From contig DADA01000059.1 in assembly GCA_002494895.1 (NCBI GenBank), forward strand, positions 1 to 19,039: a DNA stretch of 19,039 nt, written 5' to 3'. Of this stretch, positions 13,146 through 19,039 are shown in pieces. The DNA comes from Nitrososphaera sp. UBA210. GTDB taxonomy: Archaea; Thermoproteota; Nitrososphaeria; Nitrososphaerales; Nitrososphaeraceae. Each line of letters starts with the position of its first letter. The stretch's first letter is position 1. The position numbers and the translations under genes were made by a program. The notes under the pieces are model-generated. The model was not told the origin of the DNA. It worked only from the letters and a program-made list of their open reading frames with translations, and searched no databases.

Positions 13146-14786
13146 ATGGGCTTTAACATGCGGTACCTTGACCTCAAGAGAAAGATTCGCGACGTGCGAA
13201 TGTGGGCGATCCAGGGAATTGCGGAAGCCGGATCGGGCCATCCCGGGGCTTCCTTTTCTGCTGCCGAGATCATGGGGACCCTGTATTTCAGAAAGATGAG
13301 GCATGACCCGTCAAGGCCGTCGTGGGACGACAGGGACTATTTCATCAATTCGAAGGCCCATTCTGCGCCGGGCTTTTACTCGACTCTTGCCATGGCAGGA
13401 TATTTTCCGCCCGAAGAACTCAGGACCCTCCGCAAGCTTGGCTCCAGGCTGCAGGGCCATCCGGTACGACATTCCGATCGCCAGAAGGACCACAGCGTCC
13501 CCGGCGTCGAATATTCCGGCGGCTCCGAGGGAATAGGGCTTTCCGTGGGAATAGGGATTGCGCTGGCGCGCAGGCTTGACGACAAGGAAAACCGCGTATT
13601 TGTCTTGATAGGCGATGGCGAGTCAAACGAAGGCCAGATCTGGGAGGCGTCTATGGCTGCGGGCAAGTTCAAGCTCGACAATCTGGTGGCAGTGCTTGAC
13701 CGCAACAGGATCCAGCAGGACGGCTTTACAGAAGACATCATGCCACTAGATCCGACCAAGGACAAGTGGGCTGCCTTTAACTGGCAGGTGTTTGAAGTGG
13801 ACGGGCATCGTGTGGAGCAGATCGTCGATGCGCTCAACAGGGCAGAGCAGATCCATGACAAGCCCGTGATGATAGTGGCCAACACCGTCAAGGGCAACGG
13901 CATACGCCACATGGCAAACAACCCGCAGTGGCACGGCAAGGCTCCCCCTCGCAAGCATACTCCTGTCCTGCTTGAAGAGCTTGAAAGCGAGATCCTTATT
14001 GCACCCTCCATCATCGCCGGCGAACGCGAGAACTATGAGGACAAGATAAGAAAGGTCGAGCGCGAGGGCGTGGACATGATCCACCTGGATGTGATGGACG
14101 GCCGGTTCGTCCCGAACACCACGTTCTTTTCAGACACGATAAAAAAGCTCAGGCGGTTGACCAGCCTGCCGTTTGACGCGCACCTTATGATCGAGCGCCC
14201 CCTTGAGCAGATCCAGGATTACATCGACGCAAGGTGCGACATCATTACAGTCCACGCAGAAGCCTGCACGGGCGACGAGTTTCGAGAGATACAGGGCAGG
14301 CTAATTTCTAGCGGCATCAGCCCGGGAATTGCAGTCAACCCTGCCACCGACGTCCCCGAATGGCTGTACCCGTGCCTTCATGACCTTGATGTCATTATAG
14401 TAATGTCTGTTAATCCGGGCTCTGCCGGCCAAAAGTTCATGCCGGAGGTGCTGCCCAAGATGGTCTCGCTGAACAAGAAACTGCGGAATCGCGGCTTCAA
14501 GGGTTACGTCGAGGCCGACGGCGGGATCGACGCCACTACGCTCCAGCAGGTATACGACTCGGGCGCTAGGATTTTTGTGGCCGGCAATGCGGTGTACGGC
14601 GGAGGCGACATTCACGGCGCGATAATTCAGCTCAGGCACAAGGCGGGAGTTGCGCTAGAGCGCCGGCTACTTGAACATTCGACGCAGATCGGCATCAGGC
14701 CGGACTGGATAAAAGCCCGTAAACATATATTGATTCCATACGCAAGTGAGCTTGGAATAGAGGAAGAGCTCCATGCTGTTAAGTAG
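13146..14786 (+). CDS. Fusion of transketolase N-terminal subunit and ribulose-5-phosphate 3-epimerase
   Basis: A 546-residue two-enzyme fusion. Residues about 5-275 are the thiamine-pyrophosphate-binding half of transketolase: SGHPG at 30-34, the AHSAPG loop (His72), the GDGES motif at 156-160 and DRNRIQ at 185-190, ending in NNPQWHGKAP. The usual TGSLGQG loop reads GGSEGIG (125-131). Residues about 283-505 are a TIM-barrel ribulose-5-phosphate 3-epimerase with all key residues: Ser288 in APS, His313 and Asp315 in HLDVMDG, His346 in DAHLMI, NPGSAGQKF at 423-431 and Asp458 in EADGGI. A further about 40 residues (506-546) have no counterpart in ordinary epimerases. No stop or frameshift separates the halves. 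It heads an operon: the next gene, the transketolase C-terminal subunit, starts 14 bases before this stop. The two activities are sequential (ribulose-5-P to xylulose-5-P to transketolase), so channelling is plausible. The ATG at 13158 is an alternative start. Confidence 0.93.
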   Translation: MGFNMRYLDLKRKIRDVRMWAIQGIAEAGSGHPGASFSAAEIMGTLYFRKMRHDPSRPSWDDRDYFINSKAHSAPGFYSTLAMAGYFPPEELRTLRKLGSRLQGHPVRHSDRQKDHSVPGVEYSGGSEGIGLSVGIGIALARRLDDKENRVFVLIGDGESNEGQIWEASMAAGKFKLDNLVAVLDRNRIQQDGFTEDIMPLDPTKDKWAAFNWQVFEVDGHRVEQIVDALNRAEQIHDKPVMIVANTVKGNGIRHMANNPQWHGKAPPRKHTPVLLEELESEILIAPSIIAGERENYEDKIRKVEREGVDMIHLDVMDGRFVPNTTFFSDTIKKLRRLTSLPFDAHLMIERPLEQIQDYIDARCDIITVHAEACTGDEFREIQGRLISSGISPGIAVNPATDVPEWLYPCLHDLDVIIVMSVNPGSAGQKFMPEVLPKMVSLNKKLRNRGFKGYVEADGGIDATTLQQVYDSGARIFVAGNAVYGGGDIHGAIIQLRHKAGVALERRLLEHSTQIGIRPDWIKARKHILIPYASELGIEEELHAVK

Positions 14787-15744
14787 CGAAAAAAAGACCG
14801 CGGACATGAGGGGAGCATACGGCGACACCCTTGTGGAGCTCGGCAAGGACGACTTGCGGATCGTATGCGTCGGCGGCGACACCACCGATTCTTTAAAGAC
14901 CAAGAAATTCGGCGACAAGTACCCTGATAGGATGTTCAATGTAGGAATTGCAGAGGCCAACCTGGTCTCTGTCGCAGCGGGCCTTGCAATAGCCGGCAAG
15001 ATAGCATTTGCCAGCACATACGCCGCTTTTATCCCAGGCAGGTGCGTCGACCAGATAAGAAATACGATCTGCTACCCCTATCTTGATGTAAAGCTTGTTG
15101 TTTCCCATGGCGGCCTCACCGTTGGGCCTGACGGGGCATCGCACCAGCAGATAGAGGATATCGCAAGCATGAGGGCCATACCCAACATGAGAGTCGTGAT
15201 CCCGGCCGACGCGATAACTGTAAAGCATATCGTGAAAACGATGGTCGCCAATCCGGGGCCGTTCTACATGAGGCTTGCAAGGCCGTCAAGCGAAGTGCTT
15301 TACGCGGACAACGCCGACTCTTTCCAGCTTGGCAGGGGAAACATTCTTGCCGAAGGCTCTGACGCGACGATAATTGCCTGCGGTCTTCTGACTGCCCGGG
15401 CGCTCGAAGCGGCAAGGATGCTCAGGGAAAAGGGGACCTCGTGCCGGGTGGTAGACATGTTTTCGATAAAGCCGCTAGACAGGGAGCTCATTTCAAAATG
15501 TGCAAAGGAGACTGGCGCAATCGCGACGGCCGAAGAGCACAATGTCCTGGGAGGACTTGGCGGCGCAGTGTCTGAAGTGGTGACTGACACGTATCCGGTT
15601 CCGGTAAAGCGCGTGGGCGTGCAGGACAAGTTCGGAGAATCCGCTCGGGATGAAGAAATAGATACGCTGATGGAATGGTACGGTCTTACCGCCGACGGGA
15701 TAGCAAAGGCTGTCGTGGAGGCAAGGAGCAGGGCCAGAAAATGA
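14773..15744 (+). CDS. Transketolase, C-terminal subunit
   Basis: A 323-residue pyrimidine-binding plus C-terminal domain half of a split transketolase. FNVGIAEANLVSVAAGLA (about 56-73) holds the Glu that activates the thiamine ring. The phosphate-binding stretch SHGGLTVGPDGASHQ follows at about 115-129, and the transketolase C domain begins near residue 190 (ILAEGSDATIIACG). The partner half is encoded immediately upstream as part of the epimerase fusion, overlapping this start by 14 bases, which suggests translational coupling and 1:1 supply. The complex would move two-carbon ketol units between sugar phosphates in the cytoplasm. Length is normal for split archaeal and bacterial forms. A DXS-like 1-deoxyxylulose-5-phosphate synthase fragment is much less likely given the neighbours. 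Confidence 0.94.
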   Translation: MLLSSEKKTADMRGAYGDTLVELGKDDLRIVCVGGDTTDSLKTKKFGDKYPDRMFNVGIAEANLVSVAAGLAIAGKIAFASTYAAFIPGRCVDQIRNTICYPYLDVKLVVSHGGLTVGPDGASHQQIEDIASMRAIPNMRVVIPADAITVKHIVKTMVANPGPFYMRLARPSSEVLYADNADSFQLGRGNILAEGSDATIIACGLLTARALEAARMLREKGTSCRVVDMFSIKPLDRELISKCAKETGAIATAEEHNVLGGLGGAVSEVVTDTYPVPVKRVGVQDKFGESARDEEIDTLMEWYGLTADGIAKAVVEARSRARK

Positions 15745-16406
15745 AGATATTCCTAGACACTGCAAACGTAGAGTCGATAAAAAAATACAACGACATGGGA
15801 CTCGTGGACGGCATAACCACCAACCCGACGCTCCTGTCCAAGGAGCAGGGCAACCCGGCAGAAATCATGCGCCAGATTGTAAAGATTGTCAAAGGCCCTG
15901 TGAGCCTTGAAGTGGTCGCCACCTCTTTTCAGGAAATGATTGAAGAAGCTCACAGGCTCAAGAAATATGGCCAGAACGTCGTAGTAAAAATACCAATGAT
16001 CCCGGAAGGGCTAAAGGCAGTAAAAAAACTAAAGGCCGATGGCATCGATACTAATGTTACTCTGGTGTTTTCCGCCAACCAGGCGATTCTGGCTGCAAAG
16101 GCAGGTGCCGCGTACGTGAGCCCGTTTATCGGCCGTCTGGACGATGCAGGACAGGACGGAATGGGGCTGATAAGGGAGATAGTCCAGATCTACCGCAACT
16201 ACCAGTTTGGCACAAACGTGCTTGTCGCAAGCGTCAGGCACCCGCTCCATGTGATAGACGCAGGCAAGATAGGGGCCCACGTTGTCACGCTTCCGCCGGA
16301 CATACTGGGCAAGATGATGTCGCACCCGCTCACCGACAAGGGGCTTGGCACCTTTCTGAGCGACTGGGAGAAGGTAAAGAAGGATAATCCCGATCTGGTA
16401 TTTTAG
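15741..16406 (+). CDS. Transaldolase, FSA/TalC type
   Basis: A 221-residue single-domain TIM-barrel aldolase of the short (TalC/FSA) transaldolase subfamily. Seen: FLDTAN at 4-9 with the catalytic Asp6, GITTNPTLL at 24-32, and VVVKIPM at 80-86 with Lys83 as the Schiff-base lysine, close to Lys85 of E. coli FSA. YVSPFIGRLDD follows near 137-147, and NVLVASVRHP carries the phosphate-side residues. It transfers dihydroxyacetone from fructose-6-phosphate or, if it behaves as FSA, cleaves the free sugar; the two are hard to tell apart by sequence. The ATG overlaps the stop of the transketolase gene as ATGA; a longer in-frame reading from 15675 is rejected because it would extend over the conserved N-terminal strand. 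It is the last gene of the pentose phosphate operon, and its TAG stop lies in a 12-base sequence repeated at 17141. Confidence 0.94.
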   Translation: MKIFLDTANVESIKKYNDMGLVDGITTNPTLLSKEQGNPAEIMRQIVKIVKGPVSLEVVATSFQEMIEEAHRLKKYGQNVVVKIPMIPEGLKAVKKLKADGIDTNVTLVFSANQAILAAKAGAAYVSPFIGRLDDAGQDGMGLIREIVQIYRNYQFGTNVLVASVRHPLHVIDAGKIGAHVVTLPPDILGKMMSHPLTDKGLGTFLSDWEKVKKDNPDLVF

Positions 16407-16415
16407 CCGCTGCGG
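16404..16415. repeat. 12-base direct repeat, left copy
   Basis: TAGCCGCTGCGG, beginning with the stop codon of the transaldolase gene. The identical sequence occurs at 17141-17152; the two copies bracket the DUF4256 gene. Confidence 0.7.
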
Positions 16416-16422
16416 GACCTTG

Positions 16423-16442
16423 CTTGATTGCATAGAATCAAG
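16423..16442 (+). terminator. Hairpin after the transaldolase gene
   Basis: CTTGATT (16423-16429) and AATCAAG (16436-16442) form a perfect 7-base-pair stem with a GCATAG loop, followed by a pyrimidine run (CCCCCCTTT). It is positioned as a terminator for the sugar-phosphate operon, though archaeal termination mainly needs T-runs. It lies just inside the left 12-base repeat. Confidence 0.4.
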
Positions 16443-16516
16443 AATCCCCCCTTTACAAACAACTTTTTGACGTTGGTTAGCTAAGAGACATGAAAGCTTT
16501 AGCTGCAAGTCAGAAT

Positions 16517-17083
16517 TCAGACCCTTATCGAGCCGCGGAACCCCCTAACGCCATAGTAAGAGGGGGCACTGTTATGACATACGAACACATTGCCGTAGCG
16601 GCGATCAGCAGCGAGGGCGCCGCCGAGTTTTCTGATATCAGAAGGTGTTTTCACCCAGCTCGACGTCTTCGTATCGAAATCTCCAAGCTTCTGCAGCTCC
16701 CGATATTGGTTTTCCGTCAAAAGCTCAATCCCGATGGCAGCTGCCATATCAACAGCGTTATCTTTTGGCTTATGTTCTTTCCTTGACTCCAGCGCTTCAC
16801 GGTCATAGCAGACATTTCGGCGGCCTTTAGGACTTTCTGACGAGCAATCATAAAAAATGTATTCGCCCGTCTTTTTGTCGTGACCAACAACATCCGGTTC
16901 ACCGCCAGTTCTTTCCATGTCATTGAGTGACCACAGTTTTTCAGTATTGGCTTCCAGCTTTGCTTGTACTTTAGCCCATTCAAGACCTTTATGGCGGTTT
17001 ATGTTTTTCTCAAAACGGGCTTTTAATGCTCTGAGCAATTCTTCACGCTGTTCCCGCGACAATTCTTTTTCGAGCCTGCGCAT
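16517..17083 (-). CDS. DUF4256 family protein
   Basis: A soluble protein of about 188 residues matching the bacterial DUF4256 family by its characteristic core: MERTGGEPDVVGHDKKTGEY, then IFYDCSSESPKGRRNVCYDR, then NAVDMAAAIGIELLTENQYREL, then FDTKTSSWVKTPSDIRKLGG and the terminal YGVRGFRGSIRV. Length is typical and all blocks are intact, so the gene is probably functional; the family's activity is unknown. The longest frame starts at ATG 17098, but a TATA-like element at 17105-17113 is only 12 bases away. ATG 17083 (or 17089) fits the leaderless spacing and matches where the conserved region begins. It sits alone between two convergent genes, bounded by the 12-base repeats, and its composition is somewhat more AT-rich than both neighbours. 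The family is mainly bacterial in my knowledge, so transfer is likely. Confidence 0.8.
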   Translation of the reverse strand: MRRLEKELSREQREELLRALKARFEKNINRHKGLEWAKVQAKLEANTEKLWSLNDMERTGGEPDVVGHDKKTGEYIFYDCSSESPKGRRNVCYDREALESRKEHKPKDNAVDMAAAIGIELLTENQYRELQKLGDFDTKTSSWVKTPSDIRKLGGALAADRRYGNVFVCHNSAPSYYGVRGFRGSIRV

Positions 17084-17104
17084 AATCATAGTGTTCATCG
17101 CGAG

Positions 17105-17113
17105 TTCATAAAA
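17105..17113 (-). promoter_or_regulatory. TATA-like element of the DUF4256 gene
   Basis: ATTTTATGA on the minus strand, centred about 27 bases before ATG 17083. An archaeal promoter in front of a bacterial-type gene would indicate it is expressed in its present host. Confidence 0.35.
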
Positions 17114-17139
17114 TCATCTATGCAGGGCAACGTTTACAA

Positions 17140-18723
17140 CTAGCCGCTGCGGAGCAACTTTATCACCCGTTTTGGCATATCCTGCAATCTGCTCACAGAT
17201 ATAGCCTTTTCAAAATGAAGGTACTTTAGGTTCTGCCCTATCCCGACAGAGTCGTTGAGGTTGCGGCCTACTCCTATCGCGACCATCCTTATGCCTGTTT
17301 TTCTGTAGGAAAGCACCATGCTCTTGACCGCGTCAAAGTCAGAAGGCTCGCCGTCAGTCAGCGTTACAAAGATGTCCGGATGAAATGAATTTATCACCGG
17401 CTGGAGCAGGCCATAGACTTCGGCTAGCGGCGTTCCGCCGCTTGCCTTTATCTGCGCCAGCCTCCTTGCGCCGACCACGGACCACTTTACGTTCGGCGGC
17501 TTGACTACCCAGCACCTGACCTGGCGCTTGTCGGTACTGAAAGCATAGACTGCAAATTTGATCCCGAGATAATTCAGCGCCTCGCAGAGCGCGATGGTCG
17601 CCTGCTTGTACTCCAGCTCTGCGTCGGCTATGCTGCTTGAATGGTCAAGCAGTATCGCCACCTTGGTCTTTATCGAAAGTTTAAAGTCGCTCAGAAAGGT
17701 CTTTGGAAGCGCTTCGACATAGCTCTCCACGTCAAATTCGTCTCCGGACTGCTCGTGCCTCTCCACCCAGCCTGTCTTCCATTCACGAAAAGCAGACTTT
17801 ACCTTCTGGATTAGGTCTATGTCGTAGATCGCTGTTTCGTCCACGTCCAACTTGTCAGGCACGCTGAGCCCGAAATTCTCCAGGCTCTCGTAGCCCTTGT
17901 TCTCCGTCTTCTTGCTTTCCCTAATGAGGGTCTCAAACTCGTGCAGCACGTCCTGGCCTTCGTAGACCTGCTTTGTCTTTTCCTGCAGGTCAGCCTTCAG
18001 GTGCCTCGTTCGCACCACCTTTTCCACTTGCTTGAAAAGCTCGCTCTGGGTAAGCGACGCGCCCATCCTGCTCCGGGGCGAAAGAACGGGAATCGAGACA
18101 AGCGGGTCAAGCTCCAACATTTTGATGAGCTTTGGCACGTGCTGCTCTATCCAGTCTGTCCCGCGGCCGTTTTCGACTGCATCGGCGACTATTTCGCCGG
18201 CATGGTCAGCTGCCTTCTTTACCTTTTCAAGCTCGCCTCCAAAGAGCTCGCCCTTCAGGTACCCCGTCAAAAAGTACTGCGAAAACGCCTCGGCTATCTT
18301 GTACTTGCCATAGATCGAATTGAGCAGCTGGCGCGACATCCACGAGATCCCCTCGTTAAAGACGACTTCGTTTAGCATTCCTTCCCATTCCCGCAGCCCG
18401 AGGATCTCTACGCGCTTTGTCTCCACCGTGTTGAGCACAAAGCCGTATGCGTGATCGTTGCTCTGCACCTTGGTGGAGTGGCGCATCCGCATCGACTCGT
18501 ACCAAAGAGCCACGCGCCACTGGCGGTATTTTTGAAAGTCGGTGCCGGGAAAGTAGTTGAGCAGCGGGATAATTATCTGGTTTCTGTCCGGCTTTGCGGA
18601 AGGTGCCTTGTCCGGCACAAGCACAATCGAAACCTTGTTGTTGCCGGACCACCTCCTCGCAAGAAATGTGGCTATCTCCAGTAGGATTTCGTTTCTCATC
18701 AGGGTGCCGGCGATCTTGGACAT
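17140..18723 (-). CDS. VWA-domain protein, partner of a MoxR-type AAA+ ATPase (CoxE/NorD-like)
   Basis: A 527-residue protein with a C-terminal von Willebrand A domain. The metal-ion-dependent adhesion site is complete: DHSSS starting at about 360, Thr431 in GGTPLAEV, and Asp457 in LTDGEP. The first about 330 residues are helical and charged without membrane segments. The start is ATG 18723, overlapping the stop of the upstream ATPase gene as TAATG; the frame stays open upstream to 18786, but that stretch is inside the ATPase gene. MoxR ATPases and VWA proteins of this kind (CbbQ/CbbO, NorQ/NorD, MoxR/CoxE) work as metal-insertion or enzyme-activating chaperones. The client enzyme is not encoded here. 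Its stop codon lies in the right-hand 12-base repeat. The family is confident, the client is unknown. Confidence 0.82.
   Translation of the reverse strand: MSKIAGTLMRNEILLEIATFLARRWSGNNKVSIVLVPDKAPSAKPDRNQIIIPLLNYFPGTDFQKYRQWRVALWYESMRMRHSTKVQSNDHAYGFVLNTVETKRVEILGLREWEGMLNEVVFNEGISWMSRQLLNSIYGKYKIAEAFSQYFLTGYLKGELFGGELEKVKKAADHAGEIVADAVENGRGTDWIEQHVPKLIKMLELDPLVSIPVLSPRSRMGASLTQSELFKQVEKVVRTRHLKADLQEKTKQVYEGQDVLHEFETLIRESKKTENKGYESLENFGLSVPDKLDVDETAIYDIDLIQKVKSAFREWKTGWVERHEQSGDEFDVESYVEALPKTFLSDFKLSIKTKVAILLDHSSSIADAELEYKQATIALCEALNYLGIKFAVYAFSTDKRQVRCWVVKPPNVKWSVVGARRLAQIKASGGTPLAEVYGLLQPVINSFHPDIFVTLTDGEPSDFDAVKSMVLSYRKTGIRMVAIGVGRNLNDSVGIGQNLKYLHFEKAISVSRLQDMPKRVIKLLRSG
17141..17152. repeat. 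12-base direct repeat, right copy
   Basis: TAGCCGCTGCGG, identical to 16404-16415. It overlaps the stop codon of the minus-strand VWA gene. Confidence 0.7.
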
Positions 18724-19039
18724 TACCTGTCGCCAAAAATTGAAGTTATCATGTCCATTACCTTCTGGTACTCTACCTGGCCCCACTGGTCGTACGCGTT
18801 CGCATAGACGACTTCGGCGGCCAGCCTCCCTGACAGGCCGGTGTTGAGCATCTTTGCAAACGCAATGGTTTCGCGTAGGCTCGGGCTGTAGTAGAGCTCT
18901 TCGACGGCCGCGGCATCGCGCAGGTTCTTTGCAAGCTGAATAGCGTGCTTTAGGTCCTTGAGCCTTGATTCGTCTACCGTGACGTGGCGCTTTACGATGT
19001 CAAGCTCTACCTCTTCGGGAGGATATTCAAGCCTCATCC
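18723..19039 (-). CDS. MoxR-type AAA+ ATPase, C-terminal fragment
   Basis: Partial gene, cut by the right edge of the window; the Met at 19037 is probably internal. The visible 104 residues are helical and match the lid/C-terminal region of MoxR-like AAA+ ATPases: EYPPEEVELDIVKRHV, then a helix with AIQLAKNLRD, then SPSLRETIAFAKMLNTG, which corresponds to the sensor-2 region (usually 'SPRA...ll'). Walker motifs would be further upstream and cannot be checked. The identification rests mainly on this C-terminal pattern and on the TAATG coupling to a VWA gene, the standard MoxR-VWA arrangement. Confidence 0.68.
   Translation of the reverse strand, partial: MRLEYPPEEVELDIVKRHVTVDESRLKDLKHAIQLAKNLRDAAAVEELYYSPSLRETIAFAKMLNTGLSGRLAAEVVYANAYDQWGQVEYQKVMDMITSIFGDR

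Noticed and set aside
13311..14084. Antisense open frames within the transketolase-epimerase fusion
   Set aside because: High-GC codon shadowing; the sense frame encodes two complete enzymes.
15675..15740. Upstream extension of the transaldolase frame (22 extra residues)
   Set aside because: The extension lies inside the transketolase C-terminal gene. The conserved FSA/TalC start MKIFLDTAN begins at 15741 with an ATGA overlap.
16490..16786. Plus-strand 98-codon frame opposite DUF4256
   Set aside because: Antisense to an intact conserved family; no independent support.
18724..18786. Upstream extension of the VWA gene frame
   Set aside because: It overlaps the 3' end of the MoxR-type gene; the TAATG junction at 18721-18725 gives a natural start.
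1..19039. CRISPR array, insertion sequence or inteins
   Set aside because: No regularly spaced repeats, no transposase or integrase frame, and no intein motifs interrupting ABCE1, PepA or transketolase.

Overview
The window reads as chromosome of an ammonia-oxidising-type archaeon (Thaumarchaeota/Nitrososphaeria, probably Nitrososphaera-like). The evidence is an archaeal ABCE1/RLI ribosome recycling factor, a solitary archaeal 5S rRNA gene, a Trm5-like methyltransferase, split transketolase subunits with an FSA-type transaldolase, and TATA-box promoters placed about 24-31 bases before the start codon, which implies mostly leaderless transcripts. The assignment is by family content only; no 16S rRNA or amo gene is present.

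Layout. 1-2.7 kb: the 3' end of a LarA-like gene converging on and overlapping a site-2 protease (M50), then a GNAT acetyltransferase and a small two-helix membrane protein. 2.7-5.35 kb (minus strand): ABCE1/RLI followed directly by a Trm5-like tRNA methyltransferase. 5.4-6.5 kb: a small membrane protein, a possible 29-codon ORF and a membrane-anchored extracytoplasmic protein. 6.63-6.76 kb: 5S rRNA. 6.76-8.86 kb (minus): leucyl aminopeptidase PepA and a co-transcribed unknown protein.

8.9-11.9 kb is an AT-richer accessory stretch. It holds a RelE/ParE-like toxin-type protein without a clear antitoxin, a small helical protein, a 345-base gap with a hairpin and a perfect palindrome, a winged-helix protein with one membrane segment, and a convergent multi-pass membrane protein. 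11.9-12.9 kb carries a protein built from two copies of one domain and a DCC/DUF393 CxxC protein.

13.1-16.4 kb is a compact sugar-phosphate operon: transketolase N-terminal subunit fused to ribulose-5-phosphate 3-epimerase, transketolase C-terminal subunit, and FSA/TalC-type transaldolase, with overlapping ends. Together these interconvert pentose and hexose phosphates and would supply ribose-5-phosphate from fructose-6-phosphate and triose phosphate. 16.4-17.15 kb holds a DUF4256 gene bounded by an exact 12-base direct repeat, which looks like a discrete insertion between two convergent genes. 17.1-19.04 kb (minus) is a MoxR-type AAA+ ATPase (partial) and a VWA-domain partner joined by a TAATG overlap.

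The observations most worth following are the transketolase-epimerase fusion, the repeat-bounded DUF4256 insertion, the changed catalytic-loop motif in the Trm5-like enzyme, and the AT-rich toxin/membrane-regulator stretch.
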